Part shown: positions 55,335 through 64,000 of the stretch, in pieces | Numbering within the stretch: position 1 is the stretch's first letter | Layout of the letters: each line of letters opens with the position of its first letter | Assembly: GCA_000496135.1 (NCBI GenBank) | Contig: KI542674.1 | Span: 186,001-250,000 of the forward strand | Length of the DNA: 64,000 nucleotides | Source of the DNA: Thermoplasmatales archaeon E-plasma | GTDB taxonomy: Archaea > Thermoplasmatota > Thermoplasmata > Thermoplasmatales > Thermoplasmataceae | Reading direction: 5' to 3' | Made by a program: the position numbers and the translations under genes | The notes under the pieces: generated by a model | What the model saw: the letters and a program-made list of their open reading frames with translations, nothing else | Told to the model about the DNA's origin: nothing | The model's database searches: none

Positions 55335-57089
55335 ATGAAGAACGAAGGCAAGGAGCTCAGGCAACCAATAGTTTGTGTTCTTGGTCACGTTGACCATGGA
55401 AAAACAACGCTTTTAGATGCTATTCGGGGAACTTCAATAGCTAAAAAGGAAGAAGGTGGAATTACCCAGAGAATTGGTGCCACCGAAATAGATATTACGA
55501 GAATTAAGAAAATAGCGCAACAAACAGGATCGAAGTCTATTTTTACAATACCAGGACTTCTCTTTGTTGATACTCCTGGACACGTCGCCTTCTCAAATAT
55601 GCGATCCAGGGGCGGAGCACTTGCAGATATTGCAATTCTGGTTATTGATATCAATGAAGGAATTAAACCTCAAACAGAAGAGTCAATAAATATATTAAAA
55701 AAGTTCAAAACGCCGTTTATTATTGCGGCCAATAAAGTAGACCTTATAGATTTTGCAATCCCTGTGAAAGATTCTTCTTTTAAGACATTCTTAGCCGCGC
55801 AGAGGGATGAATTTAAGAACACACTTGATGAGAAAATTTACAAAGTGGTAAATTCACTCTATACATTTGGATTCCCATCTGAAAGATACGACAGGATAAC
55901 AGATTTCTCAAAAAATGTAGCCATTATTCCGGTAAGTGCCAAAAATAAAATTGGAATTCAGGACATTTTGCTTATTATTGCTGGTCTTGCCCAGAAATTT
56001 CTCGAAGAATCCATATCAAGGAAATATGGAACTGCGAGAGCTACTGTTATGGAAGTAAAGAAAGAAGAATCACTGGGGAATATTCTTGATTCCATACTTT
56101 ATCAGGGAGAGCTGAGAAAAGGGGCATTAATTGCCTTAAACACAAGGGAAGGCCCTGCAAAAACAAAAATAAAGGCCTTATTTCTGAATCAGAAAACGAG
56201 CAGTTCAAAACTCGTTGAAGTAGAGAAGGTTGAACCAGCCTCTGGCGTTCGAATACTAATCTCAGATAAATTGAATGTAATTCCCGGGTCACCCCTTATT
56301 GAGATTGAAAATGACGAGAGGGAAGCCTATGAGGAAATCTTAAAAGAAACGGCTGTAACCATAGATCTTTCTGAACATGGGGTAACATTGAGGGCAGATA
56401 CTTTAGGATCCCTCGAAGCCATTGCATACGAACTTTCTGAAAAAGGTATCAGGATCAGGAATGCGCAAATTGGTCTCATATCAAGAAGAGATGTCATAGA
56501 TGTGGCAACACTACAGGAACCCCTTGATCGCATAATCCTTGGTTTTAACGTTGAAATCCTTCCGGAGGCTAAGGAGGTTCTTTTGAATCAGGATGTTGGA
56601 GTTATAAATGGAGGTATAATCTACGCCCTCGTCCAACAGTGCGAAGAGTGGATTAACAACAGAACCAGGGAGATTGAAGAAGAGAGAAAAAAAGGGATGT
56701 CTGTTCCGTCCAGATTCAAAATTATTCCAGAATACATATTCAGAGCAAACAAACCTGTCATAGTTGGCGTTAAAATGGAAAGCGGAAGAATAAAGGTAGG
56801 AGACAACTTAATACGTGAAGATGGGAGATACGCAGGTACTATTAAGAGCATAAGGGAAGGCGAACTCTCAAAGAAATTTGCAGAGGCCCCATCCGAGGTG
56901 GCCATTGCCATTGACGGAGTAACTTTAAACAGACAGATTTTTCCAGATGAGCCAATTTACACTGATATTACAGAAGAAACTGTGAAGGTATTAAGGTTAA
57001 GACCTATGGATGAGGCCACAATGAGAGCTCTTGAAGAAATCATTAAGATCAAGAGAAAGGAGAACAAGTTTTGGGGAACTAGGGCATAG
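55335..57089 (+). CDS. infB: Translation initiation factor aIF5B
   Basis: A GTPase (584 aa) that joins the ribosomal subunits. G1 is VLGHVDHGKTTLLDAIRG, G2 lies in EGGITQRIGATEI, G3 is FVDTPGHVAFSNMRSRGG, and G4 is IIAANKVDLI. Domains II-IV follow, with the C-terminal barrel at VIVGVKMESGRIKVGD. No intein is present, although aIF5B is a known insertion site in other archaea. It closes the operon that starts with L7Ae. Confidence 0.96.
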   Translation: MKNEGKELRQPIVCVLGHVDHGKTTLLDAIRGTSIAKKEEGGITQRIGATEIDITRIKKIAQQTGSKSIFTIPGLLFVDTPGHVAFSNMRSRGGALADIAILVIDINEGIKPQTEESINILKKFKTPFIIAANKVDLIDFAIPVKDSSFKTFLAAQRDEFKNTLDEKIYKVVNSLYTFGFPSERYDRITDFSKNVAIIPVSAKNKIGIQDILLIIAGLAQKFLEESISRKYGTARATVMEVKKEESLGNILDSILYQGELRKGALIALNTREGPAKTKIKALFLNQKTSSSKLVEVEKVEPASGVRILISDKLNVIPGSPLIEIENDEREAYEEILKETAVTIDLSEHGVTLRADTLGSLEAIAYELSEKGIRIRNAQIGLISRRDVIDVATLQEPLDRIILGFNVEILPEAKEVLLNQDVGVINGGIIYALVQQCEEWINNRTREIEEERKKGMSVPSRFKIIPEYIFRANKPVIVGVKMESGRIKVGDNLIREDGRYAGTIKSIREGELSKKFAEAPSEVAIAIDGVTLNRQIFPDEPIYTDITEETVKVLRLRPMDEATMRALEEIIKIKRKENKFWGTRA

Positions 57090-58017
57090 TGATATTTTTG
57101 TGATTTTTTGACATCACTCCTCTTAATAACACATAAACAAACAAAAAAGCTGAAATTCCCAGCAACGCTATGATTGAGAATCTGCTGCCTTTAAAAGCAA
57201 CAGGAGATATTAACGTTGCAATGGCAACAAGAATTGTTGCCTTATAGATTGATGATGATAGTATTAATCCTATTGCGGTATCTGTCTCATTCCTCCTCAG
57301 CGAAATCAGGAACATTATACCCTCCGGAATTGAACCTGCAACTCCTGCAATTATCAGGCCCCAGAAAAACAGATTGTTACCCAGCGTAATATAGAAATAA
57401 TTTGAAATGGTAACAATATTTTGAGACGCAAAATATACCAATAACGCAGAAGCAACAAATATTGTGAAACTATAGCTATGCTCTTGAATCCCCAGAGTTC
57501 CCTTATGCCCTGTAATTCTTGTAATATACACAATAAAAATAATTATCAGTAAAATTGCTAAAAAAATAGAGATTGATGTATAGTAGAATGAGGATATCAG
57601 AAGTATTAACATTATAAGAGTCAATAATGCCAGGTCAAAGCTGAATTCCTTTTTAATGGAAATTCCAAGAACAATTACAGATATGAGAAAAACTCCCATC
57701 GCTACCAGATTTGAACCTTCAACTGCTCCGAATGATATGGAAGAATATCCTCTCAGTGATGAGTTCAAAACTACAAATATTTCATCTACTATGGAAAGAA
57801 ACGATAAAAATGTTGCTCCGGTCTGCATTTTAGTGAGTCTAAGTTTTGTTCCTAATCCAATGGCCTCATCAACAAAAATGTCAGCCCCGAATGCAAATGA
57901 GATTATTGTTAGGACAACCCCGCCAATTATTATGAATAAATTTAATGTGGAAATGAAAGCAAATATAATTGAAAAAAGTAGCAGAAATATGAGACAGAAT
58001 ATACCTTTGAAAGACAT
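57079..58017 (-). CDS. Divergent sodium/calcium exchanger-like (CaCA) membrane protein
   Basis: A 312-residue protein of about ten helices in two similar halves. The second alpha repeat keeps the CaCA hallmark as AGVAGSIPEGIMFLIS with a following LILSSSIYKATI. The first repeat is altered: FLSIVDEIFVVLNSS and VEGSNLVAMGVF, with Asp-Glu where the family has Pro-Glu. It starts with an ATG that overlaps the speD stop (TGATG), so the genes are coupled. Whether it still moves calcium, sodium or another cation is unclear. Confidence 0.7.
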   Translation of the reverse strand: MSFKGIFCLIFLLLFSIIFAFISTLNLFIIIGGVVLTIISFAFGADIFVDEAIGLGTKLRLTKMQTGATFLSFLSIVDEIFVVLNSSLRGYSSISFGAVEGSNLVAMGVFLISVIVLGISIKKEFSFDLALLTLIMLILLISSFYYTSISIFLAILLIIIFIVYITRITGHKGTLGIQEHSYSFTIFVASALLVYFASQNIVTISNYFYITLGNNLFFWGLIIAGVAGSIPEGIMFLISLRRNETDTAIGLILSSSIYKATILVAIATLISPVAFKGSRFSIIALLGISAFLFVYVLLRGVMSKNHKNITMP

Positions 58018-58415
58018 CAGGCGAGTATTGTGTGATCACTTTGAATTATGTTAATATTCTCCCCGATCATCTTGCCTCTTTCTACCCTCTTCGTACTTAC
58101 TGAAGTTGGCATCAGGTTCTCAAGAATATATTCATAGGCTATTTCCGCCTTAGAGGGATCCCCACATGTGTATAAATCAAGAGTGACCAAACCGTGCTCG
58201 GGCCAAGTATGGAAAGATAAATGTGATTCGGCAAGAAGGATTATACCGCTTGCACCTATTGGGTCGAACTGATAGAAATCCGAAGATATCTTTGTCAAGC
58301 CCCCAACTCTCACTGCTTCCTCGACTATTTGCCCTATAGGTTCCTTTCTCTCAATTAAATTTGGGCTTACTCCATACATATCCGAAAGTATGTGTACGCC
58401 CACGGCCACTTTCAT
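58017..58415 (-). CDS. speD: S-adenosylmethionine decarboxylase proenzyme
   Basis: A pyruvoyl enzyme (132 aa, SpeH type) that makes the aminopropyl donor for spermidine. Self-cleavage occurs before the Ser in LLAESHLSFHTWPEHG at residue ~63; FDPIGASGIIL precedes it, and LDLYTCGD holds the catalytic Cys. A TGGAGGACG element precedes the ATG, and an A/T-rich TATA-like tract lies at 58460-58475. Together with agmatinase and aIF5A (18.7-20 kb) it completes most of a spermidine-hypusine route. Confidence 0.95.
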   Translation of the reverse strand: MKVAVGVHILSDMYGVSPNLIERKEPIGQIVEEAVRVGGLTKISSDFYQFDPIGASGIILLAESHLSFHTWPEHGLVTLDLYTCGDPSKAEIAYEYILENLMPTSVSTKRVERGKMIGENINIIQSDHTILA

Positions 58416-58631
58416 CGTCCTCCATTTTTATCCCATTCCTCTAAAAGGATAATAATTTTTTATTATTTAAATATTTTATTTCCTAATGGAATATCATTTT
58501 AATATGACAATTAAAATAGTAATGGTATACATTCATACATATCTACATATTCAGTTAAGTATATTTATAATTTTATATATGTAAATAACTGAAATGCAAC
58601 AAAAATAAATAAAATCAGGCTTTTTAGCCGC

Positions 58632-59402
58632 TTATAGAGAGATTATCTCTATCTTTACATCCTTATATTTTAGTTTCAAGTGCCTTAGCGATTCAAAAAG
58701 GAAACCCATTCTGAATTCAGATACTACAACAATGGCATCCTTACCCCTGACTGCTGCTTCAAAGGCGGCTTCCAACGCAGAAAACTCGGCCATAGGCTGT
58801 ATTTCCGATTGATTTAATAGTGCTCTGGCAGATTCACCGATTATACCGATAAGTGCACCCTGTGCCACCTTAATGATTTCCCTCATTGAACTGACCAGTT
58901 GATTTAGCTGCACCACTTTGTCCTCCGGGATATAATAAATCCTGATGCTCCCGGGTGTTATTGAAATAATCCCGTCCAAATTTGTAAGCAAAACAATATC
59001 ACCTGGCTTTGCATAGGTTCTGGCAATGGCATTTGCCGTTCCGGAGCTGCCGGATTTTGCATAAAGATAACCTTCTTTCATGTAAAGAGAGACGGTGTCA
59101 CCTTTTGAAATTTGACCATCGCTGATCGCTTCCCATCTTGTTCCTGAATATAGATCGTCAATATCGTCCATAAGGAAATTTTTAATCCATTCCAGATTCT
59201 TCCTGAGGAATTCTATACCTGAACTTGTAATCTCAACTTTCTCCGTGATAAAACCACTTTCCAAAAAATTTTGAACGTAATACCTTACGCCCTGAATTGT
59301 TATGGATAGTTCTCTGGAAATTTTGGCAATACTCTTCTCACCATGACTTATTTTAGATAATACAGCTATTTCCTTCAGGTTTATATCCTTGGACTTTGGC
59401 AT
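58632..59402 (-). CDS. Winged-helix transcription regulator with a conserved C-terminal domain
   Basis: A 256-residue protein. Residues ~10-80 are a winged helix (AVLSKISHGEKSIAKISREL, IQGVRYYVQNFLESGFI). The remainder (~90-256) is an alpha/beta domain with YLYAKSGSSGTANAIARTYA, KPGDIVLLTNLDGIISITPG and a helix-rich end (ALEAAFEAAVRGKDAIVVV), which could bind a small ligand. I know it as a predicted archaeal regulator type without a proven ligand. ATG 59402 is chosen, with the TATA at 59429-59440; TTG 59408 is possible. Confidence 0.75.
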   Translation of the reverse strand: MPKSKDINLKEIAVLSKISHGEKSIAKISRELSITIQGVRYYVQNFLESGFITEKVEITSSGIEFLRKNLEWIKNFLMDDIDDLYSGTRWEAISDGQISKGDTVSLYMKEGYLYAKSGSSGTANAIARTYAKPGDIVLLTNLDGIISITPGSIRIYYIPEDKVVQLNQLVSSMREIIKVAQGALIGIIGESARALLNQSEIQPMAEFSALEAAFEAAVRGKDAIVVVSEFRMGFLFESLRHLKLKYKDVKIEIISL

Positions 59403-59428
59403 GTTCAATTGCCCCTATGTGCCTTATA

Positions 59429-59440
59429 CTATATAAATTT
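59429..59440 (-). promoter_or_regulatory. TATA-like element for the winged-helix regulator
   Basis: The minus strand reads AAATTTATATAGT, about 30 bases before the ATG at 59402, so the mRNA has a leader of a few bases at most. Confidence 0.45.
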
Positions 59441-59533
59441 GATAGATTTTCAATACTTTCGCTATATGATGAAATCAATTCTTTTAAAAGAATGAAAGCA
59501 CTTTGAAAATAAATACAAAAATTCACCGAATAT

Positions 59534-59545
59534 CTTTATATAATG
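59534..59545 (+). promoter_or_regulatory. TATA box for pckG-lipB
   Basis: CTTTATATAATG is centred 35 bases before the PEP carboxykinase ATG at 59575. The predicted start, near 59566, leaves only a short leader. Confidence 0.5.
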
Positions 59546-59574
59546 AATAATTTTCAATTAAGAAGTGTGATTTC

Positions 59575-61446
59575 ATGCTCAATTATGAAAAAGAAAATAT
59601 TTCCAGCGATCTGCTCAGGAAAATTGTGAAGGAAATTTCAGAAGACGATTCTATAAGGAGGATATATAAGAAAAATCAGGAATTGGGAAACAGAATTGTA
59701 TCATATGTATCAGATTTCATGGCAATGACAGGTGCAACTTCATTTGAATTTGTAACTGGAGAAGGATCACAAATGAAAGCCATGGAAAAAATCCTCATAT
59801 CTCAAAATCTCCTGATTGAATTGAATCCTGAGCACTATAAGAATTCTTTTTTGCACAGAAGTTCCCCAAAAGATGTGGCACGTAGTGAAAAGGATACATA
59901 TGTCTGCACAACGGGAGGCCCAAATGATGTTGGCCCAACAAACAACTGGATGAACAGTGAAGAAGCCATAAGGAAGATTCTTAAGCTCTACGAAGGTTCA
60001 ATGAAAGGTAAGAAACTGTATATTGTACCTTACTGGCTGGGACCATTTGATTCACCATATGCCAGAGGAGGAATACAACTTACTGATAGTCCTTATGTGG
60101 TGCTGAATCTGGCAATAATCACAAGAATCGGTAAGTCGGCAATTGACGAAATCGGAAAAAGTGGAAAGTGTGTGATTGGCCTTCATGCAACAGGAAATCT
60201 TGACCCGGACCAGAGATACATTATGCATTTTCCATATGAGAATAATGGAGATGGCCTAATTGCAAGTATCAACACAAACTATGGCGGAAATGCCCTTCTA
60301 AGCAAAAAATGCCATGCCCTGAGAATTGCCTCGTTTGAGTCTAAGGCAAACGGCTGGCTTGCTGAACACATGATGCTGATTGGAATAAAATCACCCGATG
60401 GAGAAATAACATATATCACAGGTGCTTTTCCAAGTTCCAGCGGAAAGACAAATCTTGCAATGCTTGAACCACCGGAAGATTACAGGAGAGATGGGTGGAG
60501 TACTTATCTCATGAGTGATGATATAACCTGGATGAATGTATACGACGGGCATCTGAGAGGAATTAACCCTGAAAATGGATTTTTTGGTGTAATACCCCAT
60601 ACCAGTGAAAAGACAAATCCAAACGCAATGGCTGCAATAAAACAGAATACTATTTTTACAAATGTTGGAATTGATCAGAACGGCGTTCCATTCTGGGAAG
60701 GCAAATGTGATCCCCCGGAAAATCTCATAGACTGGCAGGGTAAGCCATGGGATGGGAAGAGCCCTGTAGCTCATCCAAACTCGAGATTCACAACCCCAAT
60801 AGTACAATATCCAAGGCTTTCAAAGGAATATGATAACCCTCATGGCGTACCTGTTTCTGCTTTTCTTTACGGAGGGAGAAGGAGTGACCTTCTGCCTTTG
60901 ATTTACCAGTCCTTTGACTGGGAAGATGGTGTGCTTGTAGGGGCAATGCAAAGAGTAGAAACAACCGCAGCCTCAACAGGTAAAGTGGGTGTACTTAGAA
61001 ATGATCCCATGGCAATGAGACCATTTATGGCATACAACATGGCGGATTATTTTAACTACCATCTTTCTTTCAAAGAAAGGGTCAAAAATCTTCCCCTGGT
61101 ATTCAATGTTAACTGGTTCAGAAAGGATGGAAATGGCAAATTCATGTGGCCCGGATATACATACAATATGCATGCTGTCGAGTGGGTTCTGGGTAGGGCG
61201 AAGAATAAAGTCACAAAAGTGACGAAAACCCCTATCGGGTATGTTCCTGATCTCTCTCAGTTTAATTACGGGAAAGAGATAACGGCTGAAAAGATTCAGG
61301 AATTGCTGAAGGTAGACTCGAAGGGCTTCCTCAATGAACTTGATCAGGTAAAACCATTTTTTGAGTCCTTTGGAGAAAGATTTCCAGAGAAGCTTTGGAA
61401 TAGATTCTACGATCTGAAGGCAAGACTGGAATCTGACCTTAAATGA
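59575..61446 (+). CDS. pckG: Phosphoenolpyruvate carboxykinase (GTP)
   Basis: Converts oxaloacetate to PEP for gluconeogenesis. The enzyme (623 aa) has the kinase P-loop GAFPSSSGKTNLAML at ~283-297 with the reactive Cys position replaced by Ser, the metal-binding region MSDDITWM, and the substrate segment YARGGIQLTDSPYVVLN. The length is that of GTP-dependent rather than ATP-dependent enzymes. It is followed by lipB with an ATGA overlap. Confidence 0.95.
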   Translation: MLNYEKENISSDLLRKIVKEISEDDSIRRIYKKNQELGNRIVSYVSDFMAMTGATSFEFVTGEGSQMKAMEKILISQNLLIELNPEHYKNSFLHRSSPKDVARSEKDTYVCTTGGPNDVGPTNNWMNSEEAIRKILKLYEGSMKGKKLYIVPYWLGPFDSPYARGGIQLTDSPYVVLNLAIITRIGKSAIDEIGKSGKCVIGLHATGNLDPDQRYIMHFPYENNGDGLIASINTNYGGNALLSKKCHALRIASFESKANGWLAEHMMLIGIKSPDGEITYITGAFPSSSGKTNLAMLEPPEDYRRDGWSTYLMSDDITWMNVYDGHLRGINPENGFFGVIPHTSEKTNPNAMAAIKQNTIFTNVGIDQNGVPFWEGKCDPPENLIDWQGKPWDGKSPVAHPNSRFTTPIVQYPRLSKEYDNPHGVPVSAFLYGGRRSDLLPLIYQSFDWEDGVLVGAMQRVETTAASTGKVGVLRNDPMAMRPFMAYNMADYFNYHLSFKERVKNLPLVFNVNWFRKDGNGKFMWPGYTYNMHAVEWVLGRAKNKVTKVTKTPIGYVPDLSQFNYGKEITAEKIQELLKVDSKGFLNELDQVKPFFESFGERFPEKLWNRFYDLKARLESDLK

Positions 61447-62129
61447 AGGGTTTTGTTTTGATAGAAGACATCGTCGATTATGACGATGCCTTAATAGTTC
61501 AAAGAAAACTGAATGAAATGGTCAACGAGGATGCACTTGAAGGTGCAATCCTTATTCTTGAACATAAAGATGTATATACATGTGGTATCCATAAGGATAA
61601 GGGACTTGTTACCATTGGCCAGAATATACGTATGGTTGAGAGAGGAGGGGGTATAACCTACCACAATCCGGGACAAATCGTTTCATATTTTATTTTAAAT
61701 TTAAAGGTTCTTAATTTGAATGCCAGGACTCTCATAGGTGTAATCCATAATGAACTCATAGAATTCATGACTGAACTGGATATTCACGGTGAGAGCAGAT
61801 TGGGACAGGAAACAGGCATATGGACTGGCAACAAAAAGATATGCTCCACCGGTATAGCTTTGAAAGGAAATGCCACCCTTCACGGATCTGCACTGAATTA
61901 TATTAACAATATGACCGGTTTTCAGAGAATAAACCCATGCGGGTTTAATCCTGATATAATGACTTCCTGCAAAGAGATATCTCCAATGAACTTACTGCCG
62001 ATTAGCAAAGCAAAGGAAGAAATTGCGAAGAAATTATGCGGAGCACTTAAAATAGATTTTAACAATAGAAAAAATTGGAAAGAGGTAGAAGAAATTATCA
62101 GTGAGCAATCGTTTGAGACTGCTCCCTGA
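61443..62129 (+). CDS. lipB: Octanoyl-ACP:protein octanoyltransferase LipB
   Basis: Attaches the octanoyl precursor of lipoate to carrier proteins. The LipB signature is good: RGGGITYHNPGQIVSYFIL (67-85), GIWTGNKKICSTGIAL with the catalytic Lys at ~131-132, LHGSALNYINNM, and the Cys in INPCGFNPDIMTS at 166. The start overlaps the pckG stop (ATGA). Its end overlaps the aldehyde dehydrogenase convergently by 32 bases. LipA and lipoylated enzymes must be elsewhere. Simple lipoate ligase (LplA) is less likely, because those lack the Cys. Confidence 0.88.
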   Translation: MKGFVLIEDIVDYDDALIVQRKLNEMVNEDALEGAILILEHKDVYTCGIHKDKGLVTIGQNIRMVERGGGITYHNPGQIVSYFILNLKVLNLNARTLIGVIHNELIEFMTELDIHGESRLGQETGIWTGNKKICSTGIALKGNATLHGSALNYINNMTGFQRINPCGFNPDIMTSCKEISPMNLLPISKAKEEIAKKLCGALKIDFNNRKNWKEVEEIISEQSFETAP

Positions 62130-63648
62130 GGAATTGCTGCAGATAATAGAAAGAACCTGTTCCTTTTCCGCTTATTCCACTCAGTTTCCAGCCGACAAAT
62201 GGCTGTGAACCTACCATTGCCCCGGTTGATCCTCCCCTTTCCCTGTTCGCATAAAGAACTCCAACCTCAGCATTTTCAAAATAATACTGGATTTCATCAC
62301 TATCCTCAGTGAATATTCCCCCGGTTAAACCATAATCTGATGCGTTAACCTTTTCAACTGCTTCCTTGAGTGAATTAACTTTCTTTATTGCCAGAACTGG
62401 AAGAAACAGTTCATTCTTTATCACATATGAATCATCCTCGGGGTTCTCCACTAAGGTTGGCTCCACGTAGAATCCTTTTTTGTCGAGTACGTTTCCTCCA
62501 GCGATCACTTTGGATTCCTTCCTGATAATCTCCATTGATTTTTTATATTTGTTTAGAGCTTCTTCATTTATGACCGGCCCCAGATATGTTTCAGCAATTC
62601 TTGGGTCCCCCGGAATTGTCTTTTTTACCATTTCCAGCAGTTGATCCTTAAATTTATCATATATTCCGCTTTGAATATATGCGATTGAACATGCACTGCA
62701 CTTCTGGCCTGAATAACCAAATGATGCCCTATAAACCCCGTTTACTGCCCTTTGAATGTTAGCCTTATCTGTTACTATTATTGCATCCTTTCCTCCCATT
62801 TCAGTTATCACAACCTTTGGATGAACATCATTGGCTCTTCTAAATATGTCCATTCCAGCGTCCCTTGATCCTGTAAAGAGAACCCCGGATACATGTTTAT
62901 TGGATACTATATATGGGCCAATGACACTTCCTTTCCCTGATACAAATGCCAGTACCTCCTTTGGAACGCCGGCTTCATACAGTATATTGGCAAAGATATG
63001 TGATGAAATAAGAAGGTTGCTTGAGGGTTTAAATATAACAGAATTTCCCGTTATGAGAGGACCGCATACCATGCCCACAGTAATTGCATAGAAATTAAAG
63101 GGAGCAATTACAGCGAAAATACCATAAGGCTTCATTACACTCTGGCTCTCCTCATTATCATACCCTTTTCCAGTGAATCTTATAAATCCCTGATTTTCTA
63201 TGAGATTAAGGGAATAGTATCTGAGAAAATCTATACCTTCATCAAGGTCGGCAACTGCTTCTGCTCTTGTCTTACCATTCTCATAGGCCAGGATTGCTGA
63301 TAATTCAAATTTTCTCTTGCTCAGTTCATCTGCAGCTCTCATAAAAATTTGTGATCTTTTCACGTAACCCAGTGAAAACCATTTCCTGTATGATCCCTTC
63401 AGCATATTCAAGGCGGAATCCACTGATTCCTTTGTAGCAGACTGAAAAGTTCCAATAATGGTTCCATCTATTGGACTGATCTCATGGATCTTTTCTTTTT
63501 CCATTACGTTTTTCCCTATTATGTTCGGATACTCCTGCCCCAGGAATTTGGTTACGTCTTTTAATGCGTCCTCATACATTCTGTTGAATTCCTGCTGGTT
63601 TCCTTTTTTTGCCATTCTCACGAACGTTGATTCGTTTTCAAAGCCCAT
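62098..63648 (-). CDS. Aldehyde dehydrogenase, P5C dehydrogenase-like
   Basis: An NAD(P)-dependent dehydrogenase of 516 aa. The base Glu at ~283 is in ITEMGGKDAI and the nucleophile Cys at ~317 in SFGYSGQKCSACS; the QKCSA context and an N-terminal extension of ~50 residues fit 1-pyrroline-5-carboxylate dehydrogenase (proline to glutamate) rather than simple aldehyde enzymes. VIAPFNFYAITVGM and FTGSRDAGM bind the cofactor. The substrate is not proven. The ATG at 63648 has no close upstream gene except the SDR, 73 bases away. Confidence 0.82.
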   Translation of the reverse strand: MGFENESTFVRMAKKGNQQEFNRMYEDALKDVTKFLGQEYPNIIGKNVMEKEKIHEISPIDGTIIGTFQSATKESVDSALNMLKGSYRKWFSLGYVKRSQIFMRAADELSKRKFELSAILAYENGKTRAEAVADLDEGIDFLRYYSLNLIENQGFIRFTGKGYDNEESQSVMKPYGIFAVIAPFNFYAITVGMVCGPLITGNSVIFKPSSNLLISSHIFANILYEAGVPKEVLAFVSGKGSVIGPYIVSNKHVSGVLFTGSRDAGMDIFRRANDVHPKVVITEMGGKDAIIVTDKANIQRAVNGVYRASFGYSGQKCSACSIAYIQSGIYDKFKDQLLEMVKKTIPGDPRIAETYLGPVINEEALNKYKKSMEIIRKESKVIAGGNVLDKKGFYVEPTLVENPEDDSYVIKNELFLPVLAIKKVNSLKEAVEKVNASDYGLTGGIFTEDSDEIQYYFENAEVGVLYANRERGGSTGAMVGSQPFVGWKLSGISGKGTGSFYYLQQFLREQSQTIAH

Positions 63649-63721
63649 GGTTTAGCATTGCAATTTCTTAAAAGAATGTTTGCCTGAATATTTCATACGG
63701 TTTACAATAAATTTCTGCTGT

Positions 63722-64000
63722 TCAAAGGCTTGCACCCCGATCAGCTGTAATGGATTGACCCGTTATTGACTGCGCTAATTTACTGCAAAGGAAAAGAGAA
63801 ATATATGCCACCTCAAGTGGCTGAAGAACCTTATCCTCGGAAATCTCCGCGAATTTGAATGGAAAAACGTTAAAGAAGGTGTCTTCTTTTATGACGCTGC
63901 CAGGCTTTATAGAATTTACCCGTATGTTGTATTTCTTCAGTCTCGATGCCAGAACCTTTGTTATTTCCTCGATTGCATACTTTGACGCTGAATATGAAAC
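63722..64000 (-). CDS. Short-chain dehydrogenase/reductase, C-terminal part (5' truncated)
   Basis: The minus strand is open from the window edge to TGA at 63722, 92 residues. It starts VSYSASKYAIEEITKVLASR, with the catalytic YxxxK of the classical SDR family, then VNSIKPGSVI and the end SITGQSITADRGASL. The Rossmann part and the start are outside. It precedes the aldehyde dehydrogenase in the same direction; a joint catabolic role is possible, but the substrate cannot be told. Confidence 0.88.
   Translation of the reverse strand, partial: VSYSASKYAIEEITKVLASRLKKYNIRVNSIKPGSVIKEDTFFNVFPFKFAEISEDKVLQPLEVAYISLFLCSKLAQSITGQSITADRGASL

Noticed and set aside
55335-57089. Intein in aIF5B
   Set aside because: The G1-G3 motifs follow at normal spacing and the protein has the usual intein-free length.

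Overview
The window is 64 kb of chromosomal DNA from an archaeon, almost certainly of the order Thermoplasmatales (Ferroplasma, Picrophilus or Cuniculiplasma type). The basis is an AT-rich genome with closely packed genes on both strands, many starts only about 25 bases downstream of a TATA box (leaderless transcripts), and typical gene content: a VAT/Cdc48 ATPase, a tricorn-interacting aminopeptidase, a gamma-alpha fused 2-oxoacid:ferredoxin oxidoreductase, a Picrophilus-like KDG aldolase, an IdeR-like regulator and archaeal-only translation factors. I see no insertion sequence, prophage, CRISPR array or plasmid backbone. The window reads as core chromosome with a few accessory patches.

Layout. 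1-9.3 kb: end of the VAT ATPase, M1 aminopeptidase, PRC-barrel protein, release factor aRF1, UMP kinase, ferredoxin oxidoreductase and a UPF0200 kinase-like protein. 9.4-20.9 kb: purQ with L40e, a site-2 protease broken by two frameshifts, a TPR protein, the cluster L44e-S27e-aIF2alpha-Nop10-PAC2, an MBL hydrolase, LSm-L37e-purF, aIF5A-agmatinase, L10e and an AbrB protein. 20.9-24.5 kb: a less conserved membrane-protein patch, then an AlaX-like protein lacking most of its usual zinc ligands. 24.7-34.5 kb: folylpolyglutamate synthase, Cdc6/Orc1, hydrolases and methyltransferases, tRNA-His, a DUF2079 membrane protein, a frameshifted glycosyltransferase and RNase P component 4. 34.5-39.5 kb: phosphoglycolate phosphatase and the operon pyrD-pyrK-queE-pyrC (pyrC frameshifted). 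39.6-45 kb: a tandem universal stress protein facing kdpF-A-B-C. 45-49.2 kb: a Taw2/Trm5 methyltransferase-fold enzyme, hemL-hemC-hemD and the initiator tRNA. 49.3-53.9 kb: aIF1A-Rio-Dim2 KH, an IdeR-like repressor, a surface protein, an unusual GC-richer intergenic stretch and KDG aldolase. 54-57 kb: L7Ae-S28e-L24e-ndk-aIF5B. 57-64 kb: exchanger-like membrane protein and SpeD, a winged-helix regulator, PEP carboxykinase with LipB, an aldehyde dehydrogenase and part of an SDR.

The genes describe a heterotroph with its own purine, pyrimidine, folate, heme (glutamate C5 route), polyamine/hypusine and lipoate functions, ferredoxin-linked oxidation of 2-oxoacids, gluconeogenesis through PEPCK and probably a non-phosphorylating Entner-Doudoroff branch. 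Kdp potassium uptake fits an acidophile that keeps an inside-positive membrane potential. Three genes (site-2 protease, glycosyltransferase, dihydroorotase) carry five single-base indels in otherwise well-preserved reading frames. Sequencing or assembly error is the simplest explanation, but decay or slippage cannot be excluded from sequence alone. Several real small genes are easy to miss: Nop10 (59 aa), L37e (54 aa), an AbrB protein (56 aa) and KdpF (32 aa). I did not find a convincing new defence or mobile system. The best candidates for something undescribed are the 52.7-52.9 kb intergenic element, the membrane cluster at 20.9-23.8 kb, the AlaX variant and the stress-protein/Kdp pairing.
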